The notes under the pieces were generated by a model. It was not told the DNA's origin. It did not search any database and saw only the letters and a list, made by a program, of their open reading frames with translations. Shown piece by piece: positions 12,966-48,600 of a stretch of DNA of 64,000 nt (positions within the stretch are counted from its first letter, which is position 1; each line of letters starts with the position of its first letter). This DNA comes from Casuarius casuarius (Eukaryota; Chordata; Aves; Casuariiformes; Casuariidae), in assembly GCA_003342895.1 (NCBI GenBank), contig PTFA01000338.1, positions 753,119 to 817,118 of the forward strand, in the 5' to 3' direction. The translations under genes and the position numbers were made by a program.

Positions 12966-15900
12966 ACGAGCATTTCACCGTATTATTCTCTCAAGTCTGG
13001 TCCTCCAGCATTGCTGTCCTTCAATTTTCCCTTTTAAACCACTCCTGTTCAGCTTTTCACCTTACTCTAAAAACCCTAAAGATGTTCTTCTGGATTTATA
13101 ATATGAAATTGGATTTATTCAAAAAAATTTCTAAATTACTACTTCGAATTCATTTAAATTTGCAATTTTGGCATTCACGATTATCAGTCTCACTCACTGG
13201 TACAGATTTTTCCTCCTGCATATTAACAATTTCTTCAACAGCATCAGTAATGAATGCAAGCACTGAAACACTTAAAACTACGAATAACTGAACAAACAGC
13301 TCATTTTGCACGCAAGAGAAGCCTTCAGAAACACATTAGCCCCCTTTCCTCAGGAAATTTCAGCAAGTTTGACTCAGCTTCAGCAACTTTTAGCCTTACT
13401 TTCATTTCATAACTAGACTGGAGTAAGTTGCTGGGTGTAATAGTCCCATGACCATCTAACAGCTGTGCCTATAGCTTTTCCTCTCCAAGTGTCTCACAAA
13501 CTAGCAGCAACACAGGACTGCTAACAGTATATAAATCCATCTCAGTACAGAGACGAGCATTACAGTGGAGAAAAAAAGAAATAAGAAAACAAACAACAAA
13601 CCCACTTCCTGCTGCTTTGTAAGAGGAAAGCGGAAAGACTATGGGTTGACTGTTTCCCAACTCAAATGTTATATTCCCCTTCCCTGACATCTGAGAATCA
13701 GTCCAGTCTGCCCCTCTTAATGAGAGCATCCAATTCAATGCAGCTTACTTTAGAAAACAAATCCAGCCCTGTGTGCTAATGACAGAAGCATCCAGTCCTG
13801 CAGTATCGTTAAATTACAGGAGGAACGTGGCTTGAAAAGGGCTTGTAGTGAATAAGATAGATACACGACTTCTCTCCCAACTTGATGCAAAAGAAGGAAG
13901 ACCTTTACATTACTAAGTAGAATCAATCTATTCAGAATACAGACAACTCCTTGCACTTAATATTGGCTTATTTCAAGTGTCCATTTCCTTGGAAGAGGGG
14001 AGAGGAGCTAGATAGGAACTTTCTCATCAGTCCAATACCATATTATATTCAGCACATCCCAAAAGAAAGGGGCACATATACATATTTGGTTGACATGATG
14101 CCATAGAGTGTCTCCAGCTCCAAAAGCAGCTTAGACCACCAAGCTCTTCATGCCATATTCAACTTCTTGACCATTGTCTGCCTTCATTTACCTTATATCT
14201 CANAATATGCTTGTGGGGTTTCTAAAACTGTATTTACTAAGACTTTTCCAGTTGAAGATCTTCAGGTAAAAGCAGCTATGGTACATAGGCGTTACATTCA
14301 TGTCCGTGCTTGAATTTGCTAGCTTTCACTTTGCATACAAATAAACCCAAACTGGACAGTATTAGTGAAAAGCAATAAGCTTTTTTTACTATCTTTATCT
14401 GCACTTGCTTTTTAAAGAAATCACATCCCTAAAAATCAGACATTCAGTGGTCTAGAAACATTAATAGCATTTATGGACTTTCTACCAGCCATCAAAAGAA
14501 TTCCTAGTAAGTCAGCAGAAATCATATATTAAACTCCCTTCTACAAACAAGAAGGAAGCCTGACTGCAGATCCCCAAAACTCTACTCTGCTAAGGTATTA
14601 ATCAGAATCGCACTGCTGTTCTTCTAGAGACAGTTCTGTGGCCTAATTGCATTTTGCATCTTTCCATCTCTCAGCACTTTCGAACCATTTCGGACCCAAA
14701 CACTTGTGCTAGTTTTAGCATTGCATGAGACTTAACAGCTATGAGAGTCCTGAAGTATTTCCCTGCACAAACACACACACAAATCTGGCAATTCTTCAAA
14801 TTAAAATGATTAGTTGAATATTGGTTGATTAAAACTCCCTTACTCAAACATTTTAAGATCATTCCTCAGGACAGTGCTTAGAAGATGACACTTCTGATGG
14901 CTCTCTACCTGCAGTTACTTTTATAACTTAAGCACATAACTCTGTCAACCAATGACCATTGACAGAATTACAGCTTGACTGATAACTAATCTAGGTTTAT
15001 AAGGAGTTCACAAGTCTCAGTGGCATTTAATACTATGGAAACCTGCCTCTAAAATCTCTATGCGACACTAGCCTCTGACTGCATAGTGATTTTATACTAC
15101 CATAATTTCTCCATCCATTTGTTTGTAAAGCTCCAGGTGATACCTGATTTAGGGGGGTACATTAACTTACTCATTCCTCCTCCCCCCCAATAAAGAACCT
15201 AAATATACTTACTGAAAAGCACAATTAAAAAGCCTGCATTTTTATACTGCTAGGTACGCAGCAAGCAAAGTGAAAGTCAATACCTTTCAGCATTTTTCTA
15301 CTGAGAAGTCAAATAGAGACTGGCAATAAACTGCCTGTGGTCACCTAATACTTAATTAAAAGATAAAAACACATTCTTTTTTCAGACTACATGCAGCATA
15401 AAGCCTTTTAATCCTTTCCCCCCCCACACACACAATTTTATTCCAGATGATTAATGGTTATTTTATTCATATAAACTCCTTTCTCTACTTCAAGTACCTC
15501 GCATACTTCTATTTCAAGTTATCATACATTACTGTGCAAAGATGCCATATGATAGCATTAGTCATTAGAGTGGAACCTGGTGTAGCTTTGCTACATTAGA
15601 AAATGAAATATACGTTCTCTAACAATTAATTTGCAAGGTGCTCATAAACCAAGAGTCTAATTTTCTTTTAGAGTCCAGAGCTGATGAAGCAAATCTAACT
15701 GAATACAAAAGCACATCTCCATATCTAAAGCACAACACTAACACTGACATAATGCAGTTGGTAACACACAGAATTTTAGAAATCCAGCCTCCAAAGCTTG
15801 GGGGATAAATCTCTCCAGTCATTTCATTCGTGGCTTCATCTGCTACTAGCCTAGAGAGGTCAAACAGTGCAAGCACAGACATACATTAGAAAAGGGTTTA

Positions 15901-18169
15901 AATGATCTCTTTCACATAATCTAGTGGACAGCTATGATGAATGCTGATCTCTAACAACATAAACTGGACTTTAAACAGCAGCTCACAACTCTATTACTGG
16001 TTTCCAAAATACGAACTCCCAATAGCTAAATAACTTAAGCATATTCATATTCAGTCCATCTTCCACATGAAGAACTGACTACTACTTGGACAGGACTCGT
16101 GCTTTCCCAATTTTCTTAGTTAAAATGTTATCCCTGTGTCAGACTTGCTGATAAAAAGGCAGCTGAGAAAGTACAAGCTAAGAATTTTCATTTGAACTCT
16201 AATAGTTAAGATGGAGACTATAACGCAACTGATGCAATATGGTATTTTGAACAAATACTCTTTCCCTTCTAAAGAAGGTTTAAAACATAAGCCAGAGCAG
16301 TAATGTTGTGTTCCCTCTTTTATATACTTGCATATTTCAAATAAGCATGGTGTAAGCTTAAAGGATTCTGAAGAAAGCTTGCAACCTTTTAAAGAAAAAA
16401 AGCACAATTAAGTCAGGATGTACAAGCTGTTCTTTCAAAATTCCCAAGCACCAAAAAGACTATTTCTTAAACATTTAAGAAAACTCTCACATGCAAGCAA
16501 GATTGGAATAAATCCGATCATTTAAAAGAAAAATAACATTAAGTTTCTCTTAGAAGACCTCAGGACAAGGCTACACTGACTGCAAGAGGTCATTAGGGAC
16601 ACAGAGCAGGAGCTTACTCAGACCAAGTCAGACAGTCAAAGCATTAAGCAATGTACTAACATACCAGAGAGGATTACCTACCTAGGTAGTTAACACAGAA
16701 AGACCATGAGCTCAGGCCTGTATCACAATCAACTGCAATCCTGATGATCAACTGCAGACTGGTACAAGGTGTAAGATCAATAATGTTGCCTTCCTAATTA
16801 TCAGAGCAAGCAAACGCAGTACAGGGAAGAGAAACCTATCTTTGATGCATTCTAGAAGACCTAGTTTTTAAATACAAAAAGCTATTTATAGTTTGTAAAC
16901 ACCCCTTTCCCCCCACCCCTTCCTTGAAACAGTAGTTTTCAAAAAAGCTTTCCAGAGCTTTTCAATTACAGTTCCTCCAGACCTCCTTTACAATGTCATT
17001 GATTTGATTTAAACTGATCAATTTTATATAGACAGTAAAGCCTTTAGCCACGTCCAGTAATAGTTGAAGCTATGAAGTTTCTTAAGATTGAAAAGACTGT
17101 GGACAATTACATTACAAACAAAACATAAAAGGAGTCCAGACTAGGAGTTTCCGTCTAATAAAACGGATATTGACTAACTGATCAGTGATTAATTTAAAGC
17201 TAGCACCAACTGCAGAGTTCAGGAACAAGCTGATGTCAAAAACTTAGGGTACAAATACTAGATATGGACAACAATACAGAGAATATTCTGAATCATCAAT
17301 TCCCGAAGTTTGTGGAAGCAACATAAAAACCATACAACTATACAATAAAAAGATGGGGAAGGTGATGCCTACTGCAGCATTATAGCACTTCTCCCACCAG
17401 CACCACCCAAAACAGCCCATGTGACAGTACTGGATGAGATGGTCCACTGGATTGGTCCAGAAATCCAATTCTTCTATTGCTAATTAGAGATTATCTCTAG
17501 GATAACAAGTACTGGGCATTACTAGACACCATGTGAACAACAGAGGCAGAGCTCTTCCACATGTTTTTAATGACTTTTACCTATCAGCTATCAAGATAAG
17601 CTTAAAAAAACGTTTTGCAGCTGAGCAGTGCAGCTGAACATATTCAGAGAAATATTCCGAAACTGAAGTTCAAGTCATTAAGGAGAAACTAACATTTATC
17701 CATTTATACACCTAAGAGATTTTTTTCCCCCCTTCAAAGTTTCAGGTAATTAAGTTTCTATTTTCACTGGACTTATACAGAGCCACTGCTCTTTGTAGGA
17801 GCAATGTCTTCCCTGACTTCTTTGCTCCACAGTGCCCTGCACAGGAAAAACAAAAAAACCCTCAGCAATCAAACTCACAGGCCAGATCCAACCTATGAGA
17901 CAGCAATGAAGGTGCAATCACTTTCAGTTTTGTTTCAGAGGCTTTAAAACCACGGGCTTGCAAAAGCTAAATTTCAAGGTTACGTATTTCCTCTCCCACT
18001 ACCCTTAAACTTTTTAAACAAAGCTTTAATTCTAAGTCAGCCAGTTGCAGTGGTGATCGAACATAGCAATGCCACATTCAAATCACAGTTCTGCGCGTAC
18101 ATTAAAGTCATTAAGTAGCAGTACTACTGCAGTATTGCAGTATACAGACATTAGCCTAACACCACACTG

Positions 18170-18560
18170 GCCTTGCGCAGCTCAGCCCACCTCTGCTGTG
18201 CTGCTACTGCACCTATAGAGCTCAGCCCCATTCCCTTCCCCATGGCTAGGGTAGTGCTATGCACACAGCTCTGTTCTGCGCAGGGGAGAGGAAGGGGCCG
18301 AAAGCCTCCTGCCCACACCCCTGCAAAATGCTGTTGCAGAATGGAGATACAGGGTATGCAGGGTCAGCCCTCGGAAGCGAGCAGCTGCAGGAGGGTCTGC
18401 ACTGGAATAGAAAGCCCTGTACCCCAAGGGGCCGGCAAGGAAGGTGAGGAAGAGGTCTGGGTGACTGTAGTACCACTTCTTGCTCTAACCTAGGATCTAG
18501 AGTGTTAGAGAAAAGAGGAAGACCCTGCCTCAAACACACACACACACCACCCACAAAAGC
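18170..18560. other. GC-richer patch with a CA microsatellite
   Basis: This stretch is visibly richer in G and C than its surroundings and can be read as ORFs of about 100 codons on both strands, which is what GC-rich sequence gives by chance. It ends in an AC dinucleotide run at 18534-18547. I recognise no gene or repeat family in it. Confidence 0.4.
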
Positions 18561-19609
18561 CTCAAGCCCCCAACAGCTTTTGAGATGCAGCGTTTCATGT
18601 TCCTTTTATCAGCACCATAGAAACTGAAATTTTATCAGCAGTCACTACTCATTTGTTCCTTATTTTGGCAATATTCACTTGTTATTTAGGAATATCCATC
18701 TCGACGTGTTTAAACTCAAGATAAATACAACGTTAGGAGTCAGAGTCCAGGAAAACAGCTACATTAGTTTTACAGCTAAGTGCCAGAGTCCACCTGCTTA
18801 TCTCTATGCTAATGAGACAGCATCAACATCATAAACACTCTGCAAAATTTCTTTTTTTTCCTAACTTTTTTAATAATTTGGGGAATAAAAACATTTCATA
18901 AAGCAGTTACTCATTTTTTATGTATTATAACTTCTTTTAATACTTGAAAAAACAAAGCAATCCTAACTCTCCCTTTACAATGATAGACTCTCAGCTATTA
19001 AGCCTCAGAAAAAGAGACTCTGACTTGCATTACATAGCTTCACAAAGGCATTAACTATTTTACTAATAACAAGCACTGAGCTAAACGGCATTATCAGGAA
19101 GTTAGAAACTACAAGACTGATTGATTCTTACACCAGGGTAAACATATCCATGGTATGTTTGCCTCTCAAACGCAGAGGAAGATAGGATCCTCTTCCCAAT
19201 TCAAAAGCAGAACAGTTAACTGGAAAAGATCCAGAAATAGGTAATCAGTACTAACAGAGATATAGAGAACTATTGCTCAATAGGAAACAAGACTTTGGCT
19301 CTCAAGCCTAGAACAGATACACCCAAAGAGTGAACGCAGTATAAATCTATGAAGTCATGAGTGGCACAGGGAAGATGAGTACTATGGCTCTCACAACACA
19401 AAAGCCAGAGAGAAACACGTTATTTGANGGCAGGCTTAACAACAAACACACTCGCACAAACCCTCCTCCAAACCAAAGCAGATGATTCTTCACAGATTTC
19501 GTTAACGCGGTGGGCAAGCCTTTACTCCCAAATACCCGTGGACGCTAAACATTTACCCCGATTCCAGCAGCAACCAATTCTCAGAAGACAAACTCCCCAA
19601 GGGCTATTA

Positions 19610-20700
19610 AGCACAGAGACGGTCTCTTCTGCCTCGGACAGCCCCCGAGCCCCGGAAAGCAGGAGACTTTACCAAAAGGAGCGTCACCCTGCTTGCCTGG
19701 TCCCTCTGCCCCAGAAGAGCGCCAGGACCGCGGCCCTCCGAGCCAACCCGGCCAGGTTTTGCGCCCGTTAAACAGCACTTTCAGAGGCGGCACCGCGGGT
19801 GCGGCAAACGGGCAGCCCGCACCGCCCCAGGGCGAGCAGCCCGCCGAGCCCTGCCCGGGCCAGCAGCGGCGGCGAAGTTTCGGCGTCGCCGGGGCGGAGG
19901 GCCCGGCAGCGCCTGGCNNNNNNNNNNNNNNNNNNNNNNNNNNNNNNNNNNNNNNNNNNNNNNNNNNNNNNNNNNNNNNNNNNNNNNNNNNNNNNNNNNN
20001 NNNNNNNNNNNNNNNNNNNNNNNNNNNNNNNNNNNNNNNNNNNNNNNNNNNNNNNNNNNNNNNNNNNNNNNNNNNNNNNNNNNNNNNNNNNNNNNNNNNN
20101 NNNNNNNNNNNNNNNNNNNNNNNNNNNNNNNNNNNNNNNNNNNNNNNNNNNNNNNNNNNNNNNNNNNNNNNNNNNNNNNNNNNNNNNNNNNNNNNNNNNN
20201 NNNNNNNNNNNNNNNNNNNNNNNNNNNNNNNNNNNNNNNNNNNNNNNNNNNNNNNNNNNNNNNNNNNNNNNNNNNNNNNNNNNNNNNNNNNNNNNNNNNN
20301 NNNNNNNNNNNNNNNNNNNNNNNNNNNNNNNNNNNNNNNNNNNNNNNNNNNNNNNNNNNNNNNNNNNNNNNNNNNNNNNNNNNNNNNNNNNNNNNNNNNN
20401 NNNNNNNNNNNNNNNNNNNNNNNNNNNNNNNNNCTGGCCGCGGGGCGCGTCGCCTCACGGTGGGGCGCCGCCATCGCCGCCGGCCCCGCTGCTGTGGGGG
20501 CGAGGCCCCAGGGCCCCCCCGGGGCTGGAGAAAGGGGGCCCGGCCCGCCTGGAGGGGGCGTAACCCCCCCCCCCCGCCGGCACGAAGCCCCCTTCATGCA
20601 GCCCCGTCCCTCAGCGGCCTCCTGCGCCTCGATGCCTCTCCCCAGGCCTGGGGGGTTCTTCTTCTTTTCTCCTTTTTTTCAGTTTGGCTTTTCCTGGCAC
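19610..20700 (-). promoter_or_regulatory. UBAP1: CpG-rich region, probable UBAP1 promoter and 5' UTR exon
   Basis: Composition switches from AT-rich to strongly GC- and CpG-rich from about 19.61 kb to about 20.68 kb, with a 516-N gap inside. The only upstream start for the minus-strand UBAP1 exon at 2.4 kb that I can see is here, and UBAP1 is known to have a non-coding first exon. The first exon and its donor are not resolved. Weak minus-strand donor-like sites are CC|GTGAGG ending the exon side at 20459, and G|GTAAAG near 19675. The true exon may be hidden in the gap. Confidence 0.55.
19918..20433. other. Assembly gap (516 N)
   Basis: There are 516 consecutive N bases in the middle of a CpG-rich segment. 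Extremely GC-rich bird promoters often drop out of assemblies. Apparent ORFs crossing this interval are artefacts of reading through N. Confidence 0.99.
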
Positions 20701-22189
20701 CTTTGCCTTTGAGTTTGTTTTTTTTTGTCACTGTTTACCGGATGACAACACAAAAAAATGGCATGAAAGAAATGGTTTTTATTTCAGGAAAATAATACGT
20801 TCACGGGTTTCAGGTGATTTGAGGCACCACAGGGTTTCAAGTGCTCAGGAGCTGGCTTTTTTGCAGTTTGCCTGCATATCACCCGTCTCTCTCCCCCTTC
20901 CTCTCTCCCTTTTCTATTCTCTGCAGTGTCACTTGCCAGGCAGCAGTACTGGAAGTCCTGATAGTCTGGGGTTATCTTTGACAGCCTAAGAAAGAGCACA
21001 ATAGCCTCGTGTCAGGCAGCTGTTTTACTATTCTTTTTTTTCACCTCCTGCTCCCAGAAGAGGCATTCGGATTATTGGGTTTGGGCTATTCTGTCTCTAG
21101 CTTTCACTTTTATAAGCATAGAAAAAAATGCTTAGGAGCGATGTGCACATAAGTACACGTTCATCCCAGGCAGTTTTAAAGGAGCGTGATTAAACAGAAA
21201 TATTGCAGGTGCCCTTCTGTTCCCCTGGACCAAGGGAATTTGCTGGTGGAATACTGCCTCCTGGAAAGCTTGACTAAACCCCTCACCAAGCAAGCAGCAT
21301 GCACAGGACCCCCCTGTTCACCCAGGGGACATTAGCTCGGCCAAGGGTCTCCCTCAGCGCTATCCGACCCCGCATTTTGCAAAGCTGAGCCAGTGGCAGG
21401 CGTTAGCCCCGTTCGCTGGGTGATGGAGGCAGGGGAGGACGGCGAGGCAGCGTTTTCCAGTCGCAGTCTGGTTTTCCCACAGGAGAGATGGAAGATAAGC
21501 GTGTTTTGTGTGTTACGATCAGCAGCCGTGCTGTCGCGGGCTGCCCCTAACCTGGGCGTGTGTGGATCCGACACCAAGGACACGCGGGCTCTGCCGCCAC
21601 GGCATAGGCCTGCTCCTCTGCCGCTCTCGAGGCTGCGTCGTAGCCGCCCCTCGCCTGGCACGAGCAGCACAGGCCACCGAAACGCTGCCTGCCGCTGCGC
21701 TCCGGGCATTACCGCTGCGAGCTTTGGTTGCTCAAAACAAATAAAGAAAACAGCCAGCTGCAGCCTGGCCTAGCCTTAAGCTGACAGCACATCTTACAGC
21801 ATATTTGTTGTGCGTACAAGGAAAATGATGCATTTAGGGCTTTTTTTTGGATTGAACAGGACTTCCAAAACATCCTTAATCTGCAAATTAATGCAAAACA
21901 GGTTGTTCCTGCCCTTTCTCAGAAGAGATACACAGCAAAGTACTCCAGTTTAGTCGTACAGTAGGATCAACAGCCAGAAGTGGAACAAGCAGTTGAAGCT
22001 GGGTTGTTAGGTACAGTAAATAGCTACTTTTTTTATAGTATCTCAAAGGGCAAATATATACATAATTGTGAATGTTTGACCAGCTCCCCCTTCGCTTCAC
22101 ACATAATTATCATTCTTGGGCTCTAGTCTTGAGCAGACTGAAGGAAGTGACACTGAAGTTAGACCCTTCGCAACGCAAACATGGCCTTT
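20701..22189. other. Spacer between the two divergent CpG islands
   Basis: This 1.5-kb interval separates the UBAP1 CpG region from the DCAF12 CpG island. Most is AT-rich or mixed. A moderately GC-rich stretch at 21330-21720 gives overlapping ORFs on both strands without recognisable protein family. I see no exon, repeat or RNA gene. Confidence 0.5.
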
Positions 22190-22314
22190 TCCCCGGCTCT
22201 GTTCCTGCCCCAGCGCACTAAGCCATTTGAAGTGCGTATTTGGGCGGGAACCCGCGCGTTTCCGCGGCGCGGGGCGCCCGCCCGCCGCCAGGGAGCGCCG
22301 CCTCGCCCGGGGGC

Positions 22315-22327
22315 GTTGCCTAGCAAC
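22315..22327. promoter_or_regulatory. X-box-like RFX motif
   Basis: GTTGCCTAGCAAC is a palindrome of two RFX half-sites (GTTGCC and its mate AGCAAC, spacer 1), fitting RYYNYY-N(1-3)-RRNRAC. RFX factors bind such sites in ciliary and other promoters. Function here is inferred. Confidence 0.45.
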
Positions 22328-22447
22328 CGCAGAGGGGGCGGGCCAGCTCGGCGCCCGGCCTCCGCGCGTTGCTGGGAAACGGGGCTCCCGCCGGGGCGGG
22401 GAGCAGCCGTAAAGTGCGCCGCTACTGTCGTAAAGATCCGGGGGAAA

Positions 22448-22456
22448 ATGTCGTGA
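22448..22456 (+). other. Minimal upstream ORF (Met-Ser-stop)
   Basis: ATG TCG TGA in the presumed DCAF12 5' leader, with A at -3. It matters only if transcription starts upstream of it, which cannot be determined here. Confidence 0.35.
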
Positions 22457-22515
22457 AGCGCGGTCGGCGGGGCCTGCGGCGGAGAGAGTGACCGGGCCCG
22501 GCTCCCCGCACTTAT

Positions 22516-22618
22516 ATGCCCCGTCCCCTGGCGGCTGCCTCCCCCTCCTGCTCCATGTGGGGCCCGGGCCGGGCTCTCGGCCTCTCCTCCTCCTCTTCCT
22601 CCTCCTCCTACTACTACT

Positions 22619-22638
<20 letters not shown>
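22516..22638 (+). other. Upstream ORF of 40 codons overlapping the DCAF12 start
   Basis: An ATG at 22516 opens a frame offset from DCAF12 that runs over the DCAF12 ATG (22619) and stops at TAG 22636-22638; a second in-frame ATG is at 22555. Both ATGs have T at -3, a weak context, whereas the DCAF12 ATG has A at -3 and G at +4. An overlapping uORF of this kind would be expected to lower translation of the main frame, with leaky scanning allowing expression. Its presence in the mature mRNA is inferred. Confidence 0.4.
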
Positions 22639-44560
<21,922 letters not shown>

Positions 44561-45610
44561 TAACTCTTTACAAATGCTGATCTTTACACAGATTTCCACT
44601 TTTCCTTTTTTTAAGAAAGAAATTGTGTGATGCCATTGATTTCTGATTTAAATGCAAGTTATTTTTTGGCAGAGTTTTCTGTTGGTCTCCAACAGTTTTG
44701 TACATCTTTTTGAACCAGTTTTTTGCTTTAACCTCCTTGATCCTTTATATGAAGGGTTTTTGAAATCCCTTTTTATTGTATTTACTCCAAATGACTCTTC
44801 CCCCACATTTAGGCTATCTTGGCCATATGCCTACTTTGCCGTGAGGTAGGATTCCTTTCTTATAGAGTGGTTGCTCCTGGGCTTTCTGTGAAAGTCTAGG
44901 GGCTGTGTGTGTGCAGGTACTTTGTCAGTTACATTACCTGGAGTGAGGACTACTTGTAATTAAAAAAAAAAAAAAATTAAAAATATTTATAAGAGATAAG
45001 CTACTACTTTATCTGCAGAGCCTGGCCCAGGCCTGAGTTGATCTTATTTTTTAAAAGTACAAGTCTAATGACACTGTTTATATGTAGAGGAATACAGTAA
45101 ATTTCAGCTGTACTCATTGGAACCCAGGGACGGATTCCCCAGGGGTATCGCCCATCAAGCCCAAACTGCAGCAGTGTATCTCAGCAGTGTATTTGAATTG
45201 TAGTTTTCACCAGTGCCAGGAGCAAAACTTGATCTTCTGTTTGTTCTCTGCCTATCCCAGGTATCAGCTTGCACAACTGGAGTTTCAGGGTAGGCTGTTC
45301 TGCAGCATGGCTATTGCAGGGCAACATCACATCAAAACTGAGGGTTGAGGCTTACAGAGGTGCGATAAGGAAATGGGGGCTAGGGACATGAGTTGTCTTG
45401 TCAATAAATGAGTTAACCATTTCCCAGATGAGCTAAGGCTCCCAAGCACACTGCTGTGGTAGCTCATGGGTTCCTCATAGTCTGTCTAAAACCCAGGATC
45501 TTTTTTGTCCCAGGTGAGGAAGCTTTCTCAGCCCCACTTTAGCTCTTCTGGTTAGCTGTTAGGAGAGTTGCTAGCCAGCACCTCTAACAAACCAATGGAA
45601 GAAATAAATT
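44561..45610 (+). other. DCAF12: DCAF12 proximal 3' UTR (minimum extent inferred)
   Basis: Sequence after the stop codon is AT-rich and contains an A15 tract at 44962-44976. AATAAA signals at 45403-45408 and 45603-45608 would give 3' UTRs of roughly 0.9 to 1.1 kb. Which signal is used cannot be told from sequence. Confidence 0.45.
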
Positions 45611-48600
45611 GTTATTTTCCCTAAGGTTGAAAAGTGTATCTCAGACTTTCCAGTGCAGGCTAGAAGCTTACCATGTAGTAAGATAACTTGCCATTAGCTC
45701 ATGTTTGCATTAGCATCTGTTGTCATCCTGCTTGTTACAGGAGATATTCAGCCTTTCCCCAGAGTCCCCTGCCTTCATTCTGTATTCAGACTCCCTTGAA
45801 CTTCACCTGGGACTGTGGGTGGGGAGAATAGGTGTGTGCACTCCTGGAAGAGGAGGAGGATCTTATCCAATACTCAGCTAAAACACAGGGCTCCAGGGTG
45901 CTCCTCCTGGTCCTCTACCAGGCAATAGGAACTTTGGGCTTCTCACTGATGCTTCCATCCTCTGCTGGGATGAATGCCCTCCTCCTGTTCCTATCACTGG
46001 CGGAGCAGAGAATGTGCCTATACCTTGGCTGCTTTTGTGCCAAATGGGCAGTTTGTTGAAGCTGAGAAAAAAGACAAGGTGGGGAGACATGCTGTTTTCC
46101 TGTCTCAGCTGGAAAGTACAGCCACTGTGGTAGAGTAGCGTGAGTCCCTTAAGCAGTTTCTGCCAGATTTAGTGCAGCTAGTCTGCCCATGTCCTTAAAG
46201 GCCCTCTTGTCTTTGCACTCAGCGTCTCCATCAATAATGCCAAGCAGTGAGGCTCTGGCTTCTTTTCTAGTTGATAGTAAAGTTGACTTGGATGAAAATC
46301 CTGTAAGGAATGCAGTTCTCTCCCATCTGGGTGGCAGTCAGGGCAAGCAAAGAGATGTGCACCTGTTCCAGAAATATAATTTACTTAAACTGAGTCCTGA
46401 CACGGGTGCTTGACAAAGATTTTTGCTGCATTTCACAATTCTACTTCCCTTGTGGGTTGGCTGCTTGAACTGAATCAGTTCACAGCACTGCGTGCTTGGC
46501 TATTCAGGTTTTTCTCAGAAAAGTGGCCATTACAACAGAGTAGTGAATGAGCTCTCCCAAATGCTGTTTTATTTAGAGTTGTTCATTGATTTTAAATAAT
46601 ATTGTCGCATTTATGTTGTTCTGTGACAGCAATGTATTACTTTGGTTATTTTAGAGGTTTTGGAGAGGGGATATAGGCAGAGAAAAAACAAATTCTGAAG
46701 TATAGCAGGATGTGTGTTTCTGGGATTACTCCTTCAGCTGCTGTATAAGATCACTCCTGTTGCAGGAAACATTCTGCTCAGCTCTTTTATTTGGGCTTGA
46801 TTTGAGCGTGGGTTTCTTTTTTGTATCTTTTCTTGAGAAAGCGGACACTTGAGTCTACTTCAGCCTCCTTCAGTTTTTCAGAAACAACAGTTAATATAGG
46901 TAGGCACTTAGTGTCACTGGTATCAAAGGAGACTTGTGGTCTGGAAATCCTAGCCCTGATGTTGATCTATTAAATTGAAACATTTCAGGTCTGGGCAGGG
47001 GGGCAAAGAGGGGTTCATATGGCCTGAGCTTCGGTGCCCAAATTTGGAGACTGATCTTCCTAGAGTCAGCTGAGCCTTTTACTGCAGAGGACAGCTCAGG
47101 ACCTCTGGAAAGCATCTCTGACTGTGATATTGATCTCCCCAAGGTACCTTAATTTGTGGTCCTAAAGCTTGGTGGTTTGAGTGCCCTTTTCCTCCTTTTT
47201 TTCTCCCCTTTTTCTGCATAGGAATCTTAAGACAATTCTCAGAATCCGGATAATGCTGTAAAATCCCGTTGAGTTTCACAGGCTTCTGTCTGTTCTGCTT
47301 TCAGAGTGTCCCGTCCCCCCACCCCCCAGTAACTTCTCACATGGAGGGAGCGATCCTTGTTGCATTGTGGAAAAGCCCATAAAAACTAGAAACAAACTAG
47401 ATAGTACTATCAAGCATTTGAGGCAGAGAGAATTTCACTTCGTCTGTTTCAGTGATTTTAAATGCTTGTAACAATACAGGTATGTTTCAGAATATCTTGT
47501 GTTGGGTGTCCTTTTAAGGTAGACACATGAGCCCTTCAGGCTGAAGTCATATGTCATTTTAAATCCATTCACTGGTAGAAACTGAGGCAGAGAAAGAGGA
47601 TATGCCAGCTATCCAAGTGTAAGGTATAGGAGAAATGGAGGAAGAACCCAGACTTTCTCACTTGATGCAACCGTGTTGCCCTACTGATTTAGGTGTCAGA
47701 ACTGAAATCTAGGGTCATGGTGAGAAAGGCAGAGGTTTCCAAATGAAGTATGGGAGAGGTGGTACAGCAAGGAGTCTCCGCTCAGCATGAAGGTGAGTAG
47801 GTAGGCATACCTCATCATTCAAATGGCAGTTGCACCCCTGTGATGGGTGGATTTAGTCTGACTACACTTGGTAGCTTAAACAGCTCACTGTGCTGTGTTG
47901 AGACCCAGTGGGGTTTGAATTTTCAGACTGTCTTAACTTTTACAATGTTTCTTAATGATTTCTCTCCCTCAGTCTTTCCTTTCCTCCTTGAATGATTTAT
48001 TTGTGGTGCCTCTTCCCTCCCAAATCATCCCAGTCTTTATCGCAGCAATATTGTACTTGCAGGGGTGACCTCTGTCAAACAGAAATGGGCCTGCTAGCAT
48101 TTGGACAAGCCATGTTTCAGACCTTCAGTTTGCTTTGTTTTTAAACTAGATAGACCTTTGAGGCTGGCTAAAGCTAGAACTGGGCAGTTGCCATTTTGCA
48201 TACTAGCTGACTGATGGGGTTGGAGAGGGAGGGAAACCTTTAATTGTGATAGACTGTCTTTTTTTTTTCTTGCTATTTGGCTTTTCAGTAATGCAGGATC
48301 TTAGGTGCTGCAGTTGAGTGTAGCAAGCAGTTAAATTTTACCACTCAGTTCTTTTCACTAGACTATCATATTAATTTGGGGTATTTTGGTATATTTGGGT
48401 ATTATACTTTCAATATTCACATGCAGTCAAGCTAATAACTGAGGGGTTCAGCAGTACCCAGCTCATGAGTAACTGGGTAGCAGCCCCTTGATAGCTATCA
48501 GTATTATGTGATGGACATTCCTGAGGAAGTAGAAGCTGCTTTGCCATGTTAGCCTGAGCATAGCAATGAGGGTTATTCACAGCCTCTTTCACTAAACACC

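Larger units (their letters stand above)
2380..19600 (-). other. UBAP1: UBAP1 intron 1 (about 17 kb)
   Basis: By inference this long AT-rich stretch is the first intron of UBAP1, between the CpG promoter near 20 kb and the start-codon exon. I see no further coding exon on either strand. Contents worth noting are a cluster of regulatory-type motifs at 3.7-4.4 kb, a MIR-like SINE relic at 12825-12965, short poly-G runs (5916-5931, 8593-8605), a direct repeat of AGGCCACTATTT near 11865-11890, and a GC-richer patch at 18170-18490 ending in a CA run. Single unresolved bases are at 14203 and 19428. ORFs of up to 137 codons occur on both strands, but none has splice logic, family resemblance or biased composition. 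Confidence 0.6.

Noticed and set aside
19581..20712. Long ORFs (225-339 codons) on both strands near 20 kb
   Set aside because: They are almost entirely translated N bases from the assembly gap plus GC-rich flank.
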